From HGM10611 sp964384805 (GTDB lineage: Bacteria; Bacillota_I; Bacilli_A; ML615J-28; CAG-313), in assembly GCA_964384805.1 (NCBI GenBank), contig CAYLLO010000004.1, positions 1 to 55,214 on the forward strand: DNA of 55,214 nucleotides, read 5' to 3'. Below are positions 25,746-34,699 of this stretch, one piece after another. Positions within the stretch are counted from its first letter, which is position 1; each line of letters starts with the position of its first letter. The position numbers were made by a program, and so were the translations under genes. The notes under the pieces are model-generated. The model saw only the letters and a list, made by a program, of their open reading frames with translations, did not search any database and had not been told where the DNA came from.

Positions 25746-27113
25746 TTATTTCCCTAAACAAAATTTTGAAAATAATTCATCTAACAAACTACCATCTTTA
25801 ACATCACCTATGATATCTCCTAAACTATGCCAAGCTTCTTGTAAATATATATCTATAAAATCAATATATATTCCTTCATCTATTGATTTTACCGCTTGTT
25901 TTAAAGCCTTAATTGCCTCTTTTAATTTATTTATTTGTCGGGCGTTACTTACATATGTTAAATCATCAATATTTAGATTATTATCTAACACTTGTTCAAT
26001 AATTGTTTTTTCTAATTTGGTTATATCTTCAGGATTTTTAGTAGATATATATATATGTTTATCAAAATAATTAGGATTAGCTTTCATTTCTAAATCTTGT
26101 TTGTTAATAATAACAATATGATTTTGATTTTTGATTAAATCATAGAGTCGGAAATCTTCTTCATTTAAGTCTTTACTTCCATCTATCAAAAATAAAACCA
26201 ATTCAGCTTTTTCTAACCATTCTTTAGAACGATTAACACCTATTTGTTCCACTATGTCCTCAGTGTCTCTGATACCTGCTGTATCAATCAAATTTAATGT
26301 TATGTTTTCTAAATTTAATTTACCTTCAATTACATCTCTTGTTGTTCCTGGTATTGCGGTGACAATAGCCTTATCCTCTCTTAATAACGCATTTAAAAGA
26401 CTACTTTTACCAACATTGGGTTGTCCAATTATAACCGTGTCTATACCATTTTTAATTTTTTCTGCAGTATTAGATTTACCTAGTATCTCTTCTAAATCTT
26501 TAATTAATTTATTAATTTTAGGTAAAACTTTGCTATTGGTCATTTCTTCAACATCATCATATTCAGGATAATCAATATTTACGGCAATAACCGCTATTAT
26601 ATCTAATAATTCTTGTTGTTTCAAAGAAATAAGTTTAGCAATATCACCTCTTAACCCTTTATTAGCAAGTTTTAAAGCATTTTTACTCTCTGCCTCTATG
26701 ACATCCATTACCGATTCAGCTTTGGTTAAATCTATTCTACCATTCAAAAAGGCTCTTTTAGTAAATTCTCCTGGTTCTGCAAGTCTTGCTCCTTCTGCTA
26801 ATAAAAGTTTTAAAATTTGATTAGTTACAAAACTTCCACCATGACAATTAATTTCAACAACATCTTCAGCAGTATATGTTTTAGGTGCTTTAAAGATACT
26901 AACTAACACTTCATCTAACACTTCATCTTTATCATATATATGTCCATAGTGAATGGTATGACTTTTTGCTTTTTCTAAATTCTTACCTTTAAATATTTTA
27001 TTCACTAAAGAAATAGCTTCTTCTCCACTTAACCGAATTATTGATATGGCACCTTGTCCCATCGCGGTTGAAATACCGACAATTGTATCTTCAAATAAGT
27101 TTATTTTTTCCAT
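25746..27113 (-). CDS. mnmE: tRNA modification GTPase MnmE
   Basis: With MnmG, MnmE installs 5-carboxymethylaminomethyl on wobble U34 of certain tRNAs; 455 residues, usual length. The N-terminal folate-binding domain has ISTAMGQGAISIIRLSG. The G domain (about 215-375) shows GQPNVGKSSLLN, TTRD, DTAGIRDTED and NKQD. The C-terminus ends FSKFCLGK, the canonical CxGK catalytic tail. It has its own promoter just past the jag terminator. MnmG is not in this window. Confidence 0.97.
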   Translation of the reverse strand: MEKINLFEDTIVGISTAMGQGAISIIRLSGEEAISLVNKIFKGKNLEKAKSHTIHYGHIYDKDEVLDEVLVSIFKAPKTYTAEDVVEINCHGGSFVTNQILKLLLAEGARLAEPGEFTKRAFLNGRIDLTKAESVMDVIEAESKNALKLANKGLRGDIAKLISLKQQELLDIIAVIAVNIDYPEYDDVEEMTNSKVLPKINKLIKDLEEILGKSNTAEKIKNGIDTVIIGQPNVGKSSLLNALLREDKAIVTAIPGTTRDVIEGKLNLENITLNLIDTAGIRDTEDIVEQIGVNRSKEWLEKAELVLFLIDGSKDLNEEDFRLYDLIKNQNHIVIINKQDLEMKANPNYFDKHIYISTKNPEDITKLEKTIIEQVLDNNLNIDDLTYVSNARQINKLKEAIKALKQAVKSIDEGIYIDFIDIYLQEAWHSLGDIIGDVKDGSLLDELFSKFCLGK

Positions 27114-27139
27114 ATTTTATACCTTCTTATATATTTTAC

Positions 27140-27168
27140 ATTATAGCACTTTTATTTATTTTTAACAA
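27140..27168 (-). promoter_or_regulatory. Promoter of mnmE
   Basis: Minus strand TTGTTA (27163-27168), 17 bp, TATAAT (27140-27145); RBS region GAAGGT precedes the start at 27113. Confidence 0.7.
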
Positions 27169-27177
27169 GCAAAATAA

Positions 27178-27199
27178 AAGAAAGGCCAATACCTTTCTT
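27178..27199 (-). terminator. Terminator after jag
   Basis: Minus strand stem AAGAAAGG / CCTTTCTT (6-nt loop) overlapping the jag stop codon, followed by TTATTTTGC. Confidence 0.65.
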
Positions 27200-27815
27200 A
27201 TTTATTTTTATGTTTTGGTTCAATAATTAAGTATCTTTCTGGTTCTACCCCTTCAGAATGAGTAGTAACATCTCTCCATGTTGAAAGTTTATTGTGAATT
27301 ACTTTTCTTTCATAAGCATTCATATAGTTTAATTTAACAGGTACTTTCGTTTTAGCTACTTCTTTTGCTATTCTAGTGGCCATTTTTTCTAAATTTTCAT
27401 CACGACGACGTCGATAATCACCAATATCAACCTTTACAATCAAACCATTTTCAGCCTCTTGATCAAAATATTGATTAACAATTAATGAGGTTACATACTG
27501 TAAAGCGCTTAAAGTTTTTGAGTTTTTACCAATCAATAATCCGTTAGCATTTTCAGTTGTGATGCAATACTCAACAACATTATCACGCATTTTTCTTTCT
27601 ACAAATCCTAAAATATTAGCATTTTCTAAAAACTTTTCCAAGAATTCTTTACCTTTTTTTACTGGATTTGCATCTACCATTACGTGGACTTCTACCTCAT
27701 TTTCATTTTCTGAAATTACATCAAAGTACATATCATCTTTAGCAACCGCTAAGTCTTTTATCGCTAGCTCTTCTACTTCTTTTAAAGAACTTGCTATATA
27801 CATTTTTTCTTTCAT
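27198..27815 (-). CDS. jag: RNA-binding protein Jag/KhpB
   Basis: A 205-residue RNA-binding protein, also called KhpB, linked to cell-shape and division control in Bacilli. It has an N-terminal Jag_N domain (about 5-50), a KH domain with GLLIGKNSKTLSALQY (about 115-140) and an R3H domain with MNAYERKVIHNKL (about 160-200). Its place directly after yidC (18 bp) in the rpmH-rnpA-yidC-jag operon is conserved. RBS TAGGAT is modest. Confidence 0.95.
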   Translation of the reverse strand: MKEKMYIASSLKEVEELAIKDLAVAKDDMYFDVISENENEVEVHVMVDANPVKKGKEFLEKFLENANILGFVERKMRDNVVEYCITTENANGLLIGKNSKTLSALQYVTSLIVNQYFDQEAENGLIVKVDIGDYRRRRDENLEKMATRIAKEVAKTKVPVKLNYMNAYERKVIHNKLSTWRDVTTHSEGVEPERYLIIEPKHKNK

Positions 27816-27833
27816 ATATCCTAACCAATCCTC

Positions 27834-29300
27834 TTAGTATTTTTGTTTTAATTTTTCTAATTTTTTAGTACTTAATTTATTATTAATATATGTTTGTACC
27901 ATTGAATATATATTACCTATACACCAATAAACTCCTAAACCAGCGGCACTTTGCCATACAAATATCCCCATCATAAAAATCATAAAATACATCATATATT
28001 TCATAGTCTTAGCTTGATCATTTTGAGCTACAGCTTGACGACGATATTCAGGAATATTAGCTTGACGTTCTTCATTTGCTTTCTTTTGACGTCGATTTGC
28101 TTGAACTTGGCTCAATATTTGAGTTCCAACAACAATAATTAATATTACAATTATTCCCCAAAATTGAACAGTTCCAAATTCACCACGTGTTTCAAATAAA
28201 TCTACTCCAAATAGTTTGGTATTTAAGTCGCTTACCCAGTCATTAGTACCAGGAATAGTTCCATCTGTGTATTGAATTCTTGAAACTGCACGATAAACTC
28301 CCATAAAGATTGGGAATTGTAGTAGAGGCATTAAACAGCCCCCCATACCAACTTTATATTTTTTATAAAGTTGCATTTGTTCCATTTGTTTCATTCTTTG
28401 ACTATCTGGGTCAGGTCGGTTAGCATATTTCTCTTCTAATTTTTGAATTTCTGGTTGCATTAAACTCATTTTCAAACTCATATCGTTTGTTTTAGCATAA
28501 ATTGGCCAACCTAATGTTCGAACTAAAATTGTTGTTATCAAAAGACCTATAATGTAATATCCACCAAACAAGTGTGATAAAGCTTGCATTATCCAACCAA
28601 TTGGAAAAACAATCAAATTATTAAATAAATGAGACCAAAATTCACTACCAGTATAGAAATGCAATGGTGCTTGTTGAGTTTCATATTTTCCGATTAAAAT
28701 AGTATAATTTTTAACAAGTTGATATACATCTTCTGATTCTATTTCTTTATTTTCTATTTTACCTGCTAAATTGGCAGTTTTGGCATTTAAAAGTAATTCA
28801 TTATATTCTTTAAAAGTCTCATCACATAAATATTCTTGGTGAAATTCCCGTTTTTCTTTTGATTTTTGAGTTGTAAAATTATATATTAACTCAATACTTT
28901 TTTCTTTTGTTGTATTTAGTTGAGATTCCATTGCGGAAGCAACTGCTTTATCAACTTCTATAACTTCTGATCTTTGGTCTTCTGGTACTGCTTGATACAA
29001 AGTCGTAAAAGCATTTTCTAGTAATTCTTCTATTTTTGAATAATCAAAATTAGTATTTACTTCACTTTTAACTGCTACTAATTTACTGTTAATATTGGTT
29101 CTTTCTTCATCAGTTAAAGTTAAGTTATCAAAGTTTAGGTATGTATCAACTTCATAAAGGACTGCACTTTTTTGAGTTGTCTTTAAAGTCTCTTCCACTA
29201 CATCATAAGTACTTGCGTCTCCCGCACTACATCCAGATAAAACAAAACCAAAAAACATACATACAATTAATACTAATCCATATTTTATTTTTTTATTCAT
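27834..29300 (-). CDS. yidC: Membrane protein insertase YidC, long form
   Basis: YidC/OxaA/SpoIIIJ inserts proteins into the membrane. Bacilli forms are usually about 260-290 residues; this one has 488. It is a predicted lipoprotein (VLSGCSAG) with about 180 extra external residues (about 25-205), Glu/Lys-rich and probably helical. The insertase core starts near 230: ITTILVRTLGWPIY holds the conserved groove arginine, followed by the two-helix hairpin (PEIQKLEEKYANRPDPDSQRMKQ) and GGCLMPLLQFPIFMGVYRAV. Its start overlaps the rnpA end by 8 bp. Confidence 0.93.
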   Translation of the reverse strand: MNKKIKYGLVLIVCMFFGFVLSGCSAGDASTYDVVEETLKTTQKSAVLYEVDTYLNFDNLTLTDEERTNINSKLVAVKSEVNTNFDYSKIEELLENAFTTLYQAVPEDQRSEVIEVDKAVASAMESQLNTTKEKSIELIYNFTTQKSKEKREFHQEYLCDETFKEYNELLLNAKTANLAGKIENKEIESEDVYQLVKNYTILIGKYETQQAPLHFYTGSEFWSHLFNNLIVFPIGWIMQALSHLFGGYYIIGLLITTILVRTLGWPIYAKTNDMSLKMSLMQPEIQKLEEKYANRPDPDSQRMKQMEQMQLYKKYKVGMGGCLMPLLQFPIFMGVYRAVSRIQYTDGTIPGTNDWVSDLNTKLFGVDLFETRGEFGTVQFWGIIVILIIVVGTQILSQVQANRRQKKANEERQANIPEYRRQAVAQNDQAKTMKYMMYFMIFMMGIFVWQSAAGLGVYWCIGNIYSMVQTYINNKLSTKKLEKLKQKY

Positions 29301-29637
29301 TCTTTTGATTTTCCTTTCGTAATAGTAATTTTAATGTTTTTTCTAAACTATCTTTCTTTTCTAAGAAAGATAGTTTTTTTGAGAATTCTTTAACTACTAT
29401 GACTAACGAATATGATGGCATTTGAGCAATAAACGGTCTTACAATTTCCCTTACTACTCTTTTAGCATAATTTCGTTCTACAGAATTACCATATTTTTTC
29501 CCGACAGAAATCGCAATTTTTACTCCATCATCTCGTTTCATATAATATATAGTGTAGTGTTTACCTGCAATTCTTTGTTTATTTAAAACAACTTTTGCTA
29601 TTTCATGGCTTTTCTTTAATCTAAATTTTTTCTTCAC
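29293..29637 (-). CDS. rnpA: Ribonuclease P protein component
   Basis: Protein subunit of RNase P, which trims the 5' ends of tRNA precursors; 114 residues, usual length. The RNR-type signature reads NSVERNYAKRVVREI, with RLKKSHEIAKVV at the N-terminus and YSLVIVVKE near residue 80. Downstream of rpmH and overlapping yidC, the universal Bacilli order. RBS AGAGGTGATA. Confidence 0.96.
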   Translation of the reverse strand: MKKKFRLKKSHEIAKVVLNKQRIAGKHYTIYYMKRDDGVKIAISVGKKYGNSVERNYAKRVVREIVRPFIAQMPSYSLVIVVKEFSKKLSFLEKKDSLEKTLKLLLRKENQKNE

Positions 29638-29671
29638 ACTATCACCTCTATTTATATAATGTTAATAAAAT

Positions 29672-29712
29672 AAAAGACCACTTCTTTTTATTTCAAAGTG
29701 ACTGAAGTGGTC
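29672..29712 (-). terminator. Hairpin between rpmH and rnpA
   Basis: Minus strand GACCACTTC / GAAGTGGTC (29704-29712 with 29676-29684) around a 19-nt loop, followed by TTTTATTTTATT. It probably attenuates read-through so that rpmH is expressed more than rnpA-yidC-jag. Confidence 0.75.
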
Positions 29713-29740
29713 CAAGTGTTAATATTTTGTTGTAAACTTC

Positions 29741-29875
29741 TTATGCAGAAAGTACTGCGCGACCTTTTAAACGTCTGCGAGCTAACACTTTTCTGCCTCC
29801 TACTGTTGCCATACGAGCACGGAAGCCGTGAGTTTTACTATGTTTACGTTTGTTAGGTTGGTATGTTCTTTTCAT
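29741..29875 (-). CDS. rpmH: 50S ribosomal protein L34
   Basis: A 44-residue, highly basic ribosomal protein; MKRTYQPNKRKHSKTHGFRA then RMATVGGRKVLARRRLKGR is diagnostic. RBS GGAGGTG and a consensus promoter lie upstream. First gene of the conserved rpmH-rnpA-yidC-jag unit leaving the origin. Confidence 0.99.
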   Translation of the reverse strand: MKRTYQPNKRKHSKTHGFRARMATVGGRKVLARRRLKGRAVLSA

Positions 29876-29907
29876 TTGAGCACCTCCATTAAAAACCATG
29901 CTTTCTT

Positions 29908-29936
29908 ATTATATATCTTTTTCTATTTTTTGTCAA
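29908..29936 (-). promoter_or_regulatory. Promoter of rpmH
   Basis: Minus strand TTGACA (29931-29936), 17 bp, TATAAT (29908-29913): full consensus, fitting a highly expressed ribosomal protein gene. Confidence 0.9.
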
Positions 29937-29953
29937 CCTTTTTTATTTTTTTA

Positions 29954-30985
29954 TTAATATTTTGGTAAATCATTTACCGAAATAGAAACTTTTGAGGTTT
30001 CTTTAGTTCCATCAACTTTATTTAATTCTGTATATACATATAAATCTTCTATTTCAAATTCACCACTATATGCGGTAGCAATTTGAGGAATAGTGTATAA
30101 GTAAGGTAAAGCCCCATGATATTGCGCAAATTCAATATAATTAGAGAAATACTCTTCTTCATCACTTTCGGTATTCTTCATTCCTAAAAATAACGCAACT
30201 GAAGTATTTTCTATTACTCTGTTATCTCCCTCATCCAAAGGATTATATTTTAAATTTAATCTATATGTGTCATTTTTAGATGCTAATTCATTTAATTCTG
30301 TTCTTACCTTTACCTCTAAAGCTTCACTTTCTGTTTTTATATCAACATTAGAAGTTGTTTCTTTAATAGTTGTAACTTCAAAATCTTTAAAATCTATTTC
30401 ATCTTCATTTATAATATTACATTGATATGTAAAAGATTTTTTCGTATTATTGGCTTTTTCATCTCTTACTTCGTATACAACCTTTACATATACTTTATCT
30501 GGTTCTCCATCATTTTTAGTATACTCTTTAGTTGTTGAATTATAAACCATCGTTTTAGATGTCGTGCTGTATGAAGAAAAAATACTTCTATCCGATGAGC
30601 TTCCAGAAATATTTGCGGGATTTTCAATTCCTGTTAGTATTGATGCTGTCTTTTCTTCATATTTCATTGTTCCATCTTTTTTCAATATAGCTGTATATAT
30701 TGTTACATTTCGATATATTGCTTCTTGATTTTTCAAATGTAGATAAACTTGCATATCCCAATACTGAGTCTCTTTTTCGGTTTCAGAAGATGAGGCATTC
30801 CGTCGTTCTTTTATTCTTACAGCAATGTCAATATTTTCATCTCCTGGAATTGTTCCGTAATTTTTGTATAAAGATTCATCCTTTTTTAGATTCACTGCTA
30901 ATGATATTACTAAAGATAACGCTAATACATATAATATTAAAAGAATTATCTTTCCTGTGTTATTTAATTTTTCTATAAATTTCAT
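29954..30985 (-). CDS. Unknown membrane-anchored protein beside oriC
   Basis: A 343-residue protein with one N-terminal transmembrane helix (about 13-33) and a large external part with many Thr/Ser and charged residues. I start it at ATG 30983-30985 after AGAGGTG; the frame stays open upstream through the DnaA boxes, which is not credible as coding. Two halves look beta-rich (DIAVRIKERR..., YKVVYEVRDEKAN-like; VALFLGMKN). I do not recognise the family. Its place between rpmH and oriC is normally empty in Bacilli. Confidence 0.75.
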   Translation of the reverse strand: MKFIEKLNNTGKIILLILYVLALSLVISLAVNLKKDESLYKNYGTIPGDENIDIAVRIKERRNASSSETEKETQYWDMQVYLHLKNQEAIYRNVTIYTAILKKDGTMKYEEKTASILTGIENPANISGSSSDRSIFSSYSTTSKTMVYNSTTKEYTKNDGEPDKVYVKVVYEVRDEKANNTKKSFTYQCNIINEDEIDFKDFEVTTIKETTSNVDIKTESEALEVKVRTELNELASKNDTYRLNLKYNPLDEGDNRVIENTSVALFLGMKNTESDEEEYFSNYIEFAQYHGALPYLYTIPQIATAYSGEFEIEDLYVYTELNKVDGTKETSKVSISVNDLPKY

Positions 30986-31053
30986 ATTCACACCTCTGTT
31001 AAGTATTTTATCACATTTTACTTTATTTTGGCAAGAAAATGTAAAATTATTAG

Positions 31054-31147
31054 TTATCAACATTAATGTTGATAAAAATGTTAATAATTTTTGGAAAAAC
31101 TTTTTCAACGTTGATATGTGGAAAACATCATTTTTATATGTGGAAAA
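31054..31147. other. oriC, DnaA-box cluster upstream of dnaA
   Basis: DnaA boxes: TTATCAACA (31054-31062) and its inverse TGTTGATAA (31067-31075) form a palindromic pair; TGTGGAAAA occurs at 31117-31125 and 31139-31147 (inverse of TTTTCCACA); CGTTGATAT (31109-31117) is a weaker one. The cluster sits between divergent genes at the strand switch, and dnaA is its first right-hand gene. This is the upstream part of a bipartite Bacillus-type origin and probably also autoregulates dnaA. Confidence 0.9.
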
Positions 31148-31219
31148 AGTTTTTTAATCTTTTTAATGTCTTTTTTTAGTATTTATGGTATTATTTTTTA
31201 GAGAAGAGGTGAATTTTTT

Positions 31220-32605
31220 ATGGAACACGCAAATATGCTTTGGACTAAAACTAAAGATTTATTAGCTACTTCTAATAAAATTGGTCCTACAGAATTTAAA
31301 GAAATAATCCAACCTATTGAAAAAATTCACAAAATTGCAAATAACTATATTTATCTTATTGTACAACACACTTTAACAAAATTTAGAATTGATAAGTTTT
31401 ATTTAGCCATAATGAATGAATGTTTATCAACTATAACTGATGAAAATCTAAAATTTCAAACTATTACTCAAGAAGAAGCTGAAAAAGAAAACAAAGAAAA
31501 TAAACAAAAATCGCTTATTTCTATTAATGAAAATGAAATTAAAGGAAATTCAAGAACCTTAAGACCTGAATATACTTTTACAAATTTTGTGGCTGGACCT
31601 TCAAATCGTTTTGCTTACATTACTGCTTTAAATGTTGCTGAAGCTCCTCATGTTTCAACAATGAACCCTTTATATATATTCGGTGATGTAGGTTTAGGGA
31701 AAACTCACTTAATGATGGCTGTTGGATGGTATATTTTATCTAATAATATAAATGCCAATGTTATTTATACTTCTGCGCAACAGTTCGCAGACGAATATTT
31801 TGCGGCGACTCGTAAGAATTCGAATTATTCCATTGAACAGTTTTATAATTATTATCGCAGTGCTGATGTTTTGTTAGTAGATGATATTCAATTTCTTGCC
31901 AACAAAAATGGTACACAAGAAGAATTTTTTAAATTATTTGATTATTTATATGAAAAAAATAAACAAATTATTATTACATCTGATAGACGAGCAGATGAGT
32001 TAGAAAACATCATGAAACGTCTTACTTCACGTTTTAGTTGGGGGATTTCTGTTGATATAAAAAAGCCTGATTTTGAATTACGTTACCAAATTATTAAGAA
32101 AAAACTTAATTTTGCGTTAACTGACCCATCAGTTGTATCAGAAGAAGCCTTAAACTATATTGCTAATAATTTTGATAACAATGTCCGAGAATTAGAAGGT
32201 GCTTTACGTCGTTTTATTAATTATTGTGTGGCATTTGGGATTAATTATAGTGAAGAAAATGCTAAAAATGCGTTAAATGATATCATTCCTAAAGATAAAA
32301 CTAATATTTCGGCAGATAAGATATCAAGTATTAATGAAGTTAAACGGGCAGTTGCCAACTATTATGGTATTCCTGTCGAAGATTTAGCCTCTACAACTAG
32401 AAAAAAAGAAATTGTCATTCCTCGACAAGTAGCTATTCATATCGTAAGAACAAAATATGATATACCGCTTAAAAAAATTGGAGAACACTTTGGAAATCGT
32501 GATCATGCGACAATTTTACATTCATTAGATAAAATATCAGAAATGATGAAACAAGATCCAGATTTAACCCAAGATGTGGATAATATTATTAAAAAATTAC
32601 CTTAA
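31220..32605 (+). CDS. dnaA: Chromosomal replication initiator DnaA
   Basis: Origin-binding AAA+ initiator, 461 residues. Domain I about 1-85, a short linker, the AAA+ domain with Walker A GDVGLGKTHL and Walker B VLLVDDIQFLANK, sensor RLTSRFSWG, and the domain IV DNA-binding helix-turn-helix ending with GNRDHATILHSLDKI. RBS AGAGGTG. A -10-like TATTAT lies about 30 bp upstream. DnaA boxes lie on both sides of the gene. Confidence 0.98.
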   Translation: MEHANMLWTKTKDLLATSNKIGPTEFKEIIQPIEKIHKIANNYIYLIVQHTLTKFRIDKFYLAIMNECLSTITDENLKFQTITQEEAEKENKENKQKSLISINENEIKGNSRTLRPEYTFTNFVAGPSNRFAYITALNVAEAPHVSTMNPLYIFGDVGLGKTHLMMAVGWYILSNNINANVIYTSAQQFADEYFAATRKNSNYSIEQFYNYYRSADVLLVDDIQFLANKNGTQEEFFKLFDYLYEKNKQIIITSDRRADELENIMKRLTSRFSWGISVDIKKPDFELRYQIIKKKLNFALTDPSVVSEEALNYIANNFDNNVRELEGALRRFINYCVAFGINYSEENAKNALNDIIPKDKTNISADKISSINEVKRAVANYYGIPVEDLASTTRKKEIVIPRQVAIHIVRTKYDIPLKKIGEHFGNRDHATILHSLDKISEMMKQDPDLTQDVDNIIKKLP

Positions 32606-32651
32606 AGCATTTTTGCTATATAATAAGGACAAAAAAAACTTTTGTAAAAAG

Positions 32652-32715
32652 TTTTCCACATTTCAACATTACTAATAATAATAAATGATAAAAAAAATAA
32701 ATAACAATAGGAGCT
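32652..32715. other. Downstream oriC: DnaA box, trio-like stretch, AT-rich DUE
   Basis: In the dnaA-dnaN gap: DnaA box TTTTCCACA (32652-32660), a box-like TTTCAACA, then ATTACTAATAATAATAA and an A-rich stretch up to the dnaN ribosome site. In B. subtilis the unwinding element has the same order (boxes, then CTA/TTA triplets that are the complement of DnaA-trios, then AT-rich DNA). Probable unwinding site; inference by comparison. Confidence 0.65.
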
Positions 32716-32719
32716 CAAT

Positions 32720-33844
32720 ATGAAATTTACAATAGCAAGAGATCTTTTATTAGATGCTTTAAATAATGTTTCTCGAGGATTATCATCTAAAACACCTATG
32801 CCTGTTTTGACAGGAATTAAAATTGAAGTCGCTAATAAAAATATAACTTTAATAACGACTAATAGAGAAATATCTGTCAAAGTTGTTTTAGATCAAGTTG
32901 AAGATATCGATATCTTAGAAGATGGTGTTTGTGTAGTTCCAGGTAAATATTTTATCGATATTATTAAAAAATTAGAAGGTAAGACAGTAGAATTTACATT
33001 ATTTGACGCTAATACAATAAAAATAATATCTGAAAGAACAACTTTTACATTAATTTCATTAGACTATACCAATTATCCTAATATTAATTTTGATGTTAAT
33101 GGGACACCTATTGTAATAGGGAGTTTAAATTTAAAAAATTACATTAGACAAACTGCTTTTGCAGCAGGGATAAATGAATCTAGAATGGTTTTAACAGGAG
33201 TATACTTTGAAACAAATGATAACAAAATAGAAATGGTAGCTACCGATAGTTATCGATTAGCTAAAAAAATTAGTGAAAATGATATAAATTATCCTAAAAC
33301 TAAAATTATTATTCCTAGTAAAGCTATAGAAGAATTATCTAAAATTTTAGAAGATGAAAATGAAAACGTAAAAATGTATTGTGCTAATAATAGAGCATTA
33401 TTTGAATACAAAAACATTTCCTTTATTACTAGATTAATCGAAGGTACATTTCCTGATACCTCTAGTATTATTCCTAAAGAACATATTGTAGAAATTACTT
33501 TTAATAAAAACACTTTATTATCAACAGTTGAGCGGGCATCATTATTTACTACTCAAAATAATGGTAGTATAATCAAAATGTTAACGAATGAAGATGGAAG
33601 TGTTCAAATAGCTTCAATTTCTACTGAGATAGGTAAGGTTGTAGATGAAATAATCCCTATAAAAATGGATAAAATATGCCGTTTTCAAATAGCTTTTAGT
33701 GCTAAATATTTTTTAGAAGCAATAAAGGCTTTTGAAGGTAATGAAATAGTTATAAAATTCACAGGAGAATTAAAACCATTCTTATTAACCTCTCCTGAAG
33801 ATGATAACTTTATTCAAGTGATTCTTCCAGTAAGATATTTCTAA
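32720..33844 (+). CDS. dnaN: DNA polymerase III beta sliding clamp
   Basis: Processivity clamp, 374 residues, three similar domains. N-terminal MKFTIARDLLLDALNNVSRGL, the central AFAAGINESRMVLTGVYFE block and VATDSYRLAKK are typical, as is the C-terminus FLLTSPEDDNFIQVILPVR. It follows dnaA by 114 bp containing an unwinding-element-like sequence; RBS AGGAG. The gene ends at a bidirectional terminator instead of leading into yaaA-recF as in most Bacilli. Confidence 0.98.
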   Translation: MKFTIARDLLLDALNNVSRGLSSKTPMPVLTGIKIEVANKNITLITTNREISVKVVLDQVEDIDILEDGVCVVPGKYFIDIIKKLEGKTVEFTLFDANTIKIISERTTFTLISLDYTNYPNINFDVNGTPIVIGSLNLKNYIRQTAFAAGINESRMVLTGVYFETNDNKIEMVATDSYRLAKKISENDINYPKTKIIIPSKAIEELSKILEDENENVKMYCANNRALFEYKNISFITRLIEGTFPDTSSIIPKEHIVEITFNKNTLLSTVERASLFTTQNNGSIIKMLTNEDGSVQIASISTEIGKVVDEIIPIKMDKICRFQIAFSAKYFLEAIKAFEGNEIVIKFTGELKPFLLTSPEDDNFIQVILPVRYF

Positions 33845-33864
33845 AAAATTTATAGAAGTAAAAT

Positions 33865-33889
33865 AAAAAACCTCATTATGAGGTTTTTT
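33865..33889. terminator. Bidirectional terminator between dnaN and parA
   Basis: Stem AAAAAACCTCAT / ATGAGGTTTTTT around a single T, with T-runs on both strands; it separates convergent dnaN (+) and the ParA gene (-). Confidence 0.92.
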
Positions 33890-33908
33890 TGTTATTTTAT
33901 GCTATTTT

Positions 33909-34697
33909 TTAATCTAAATTTAGATGATCAAAGTCTGTTCTCCACTCTTTTTCTACCTCATCTCGATTTTTTTGGTGAAATTTGGAAGCCATTTTATAAT
34001 CATCAAAAATACTTACCCCTTCTGCTTGTAAGTTTTTAATTACTGAACGATCACAAATAGGATCGGTTATTTTCGCATTAGGAGTATAAAGTTCTGCTTG
34101 TTTTTTGAGTTCTTTTAAACAATTTTTTGGAGCTAGTTTTATAGGGTGGAAACCAGTGGGTACAATGTACTTTATTTTATCCAAATTAATGTCAGTATCA
34201 ACAAAATATTGAATTGTGTTAATATAACCATCTAAACCTAACGTATCAAGTCCTACTACAAGAAGTATAGAGTCAGAGATATCCAGCAAGATTTCGCTTA
34301 AACGACTACTTGAAGGTGGGAAATCAATAAAAATATAGTCGAAAAATTTGGTAAATCCTTTTATTGTATCAATTAGTTTACGTTCTTCTTGTCTTTTTAC
34401 AGTTAAAGTGAATGAAAGTCTATCTGTATTTAAGGTTTTAATGATATACATATTTATTCTTGCCTCGCATACAATATCTTCAGGGTTACATTGGCCAGTT
34501 AAAAGGTGTTCTAAGTACATATTATTCTGATCAGTTACAAAATCTCCACAGCCAAATAATTTAAAAATACTATTTTGGTCATCTGCACTAATAATTAAGA
34601 CTTTTTTTCCTTTAGTAGCGACATAGTGTGCTAAATAACCTAAATAAGTAGTTTTACCAACACCACCTTTTTTACAATAAGTAGAAATAATAGGCAT
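33909..34697 (-). CDS. Short ParA/ParF-type partition ATPase
   Basis: A 262-residue deviant-Walker ATPase. Walker A CKKGGVGKTTYLGYLAHY (signature Lys plus GKTT) at about 8-25, Walker A' VLIISADDQNS near 35 and Walker B YIFIDFPPSSS near 120. It has no N-terminal helix-turn-helix, unlike type Ia plasmid ParA, so it fits the Soj or ParF (type Ib) size class. It is 2 bp downstream of an RHH protein gene, not a ParB gene. The operon points toward the origin, against the neighbouring genes. Likely role: moving DNA marked by the RHH protein (inference). No parB is visible in the window. Confidence 0.88.
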   Translation of the reverse strand: MPIISTYCKKGGVGKTTYLGYLAHYVATKGKKVLIISADDQNSIFKLFGCGDFVTDQNNMYLEHLLTGQCNPEDIVCEARINMYIIKTLNTDRLSFTLTVKRQEERKLIDTIKGFTKFFDYIFIDFPPSSSRLSEILLDISDSILLVVGLDTLGLDGYINTIQYFVDTDINLDKIKYIVPTGFHPIKLAPKNCLKELKKQAELYTPNAKITDPICDRSVIKNLQAEGVSIFDDYKMASKFHQKNRDEVEKEWRTDFDHLNLD

Positions 34698-34699
34698 AA

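Noticed and set aside
30986..31108. N-terminal extension of the oriC-flanking membrane protein
   Set aside because: The extension runs through the DnaA boxes, while a start at 30985 has a good ribosome site and begins just before the transmembrane helix.
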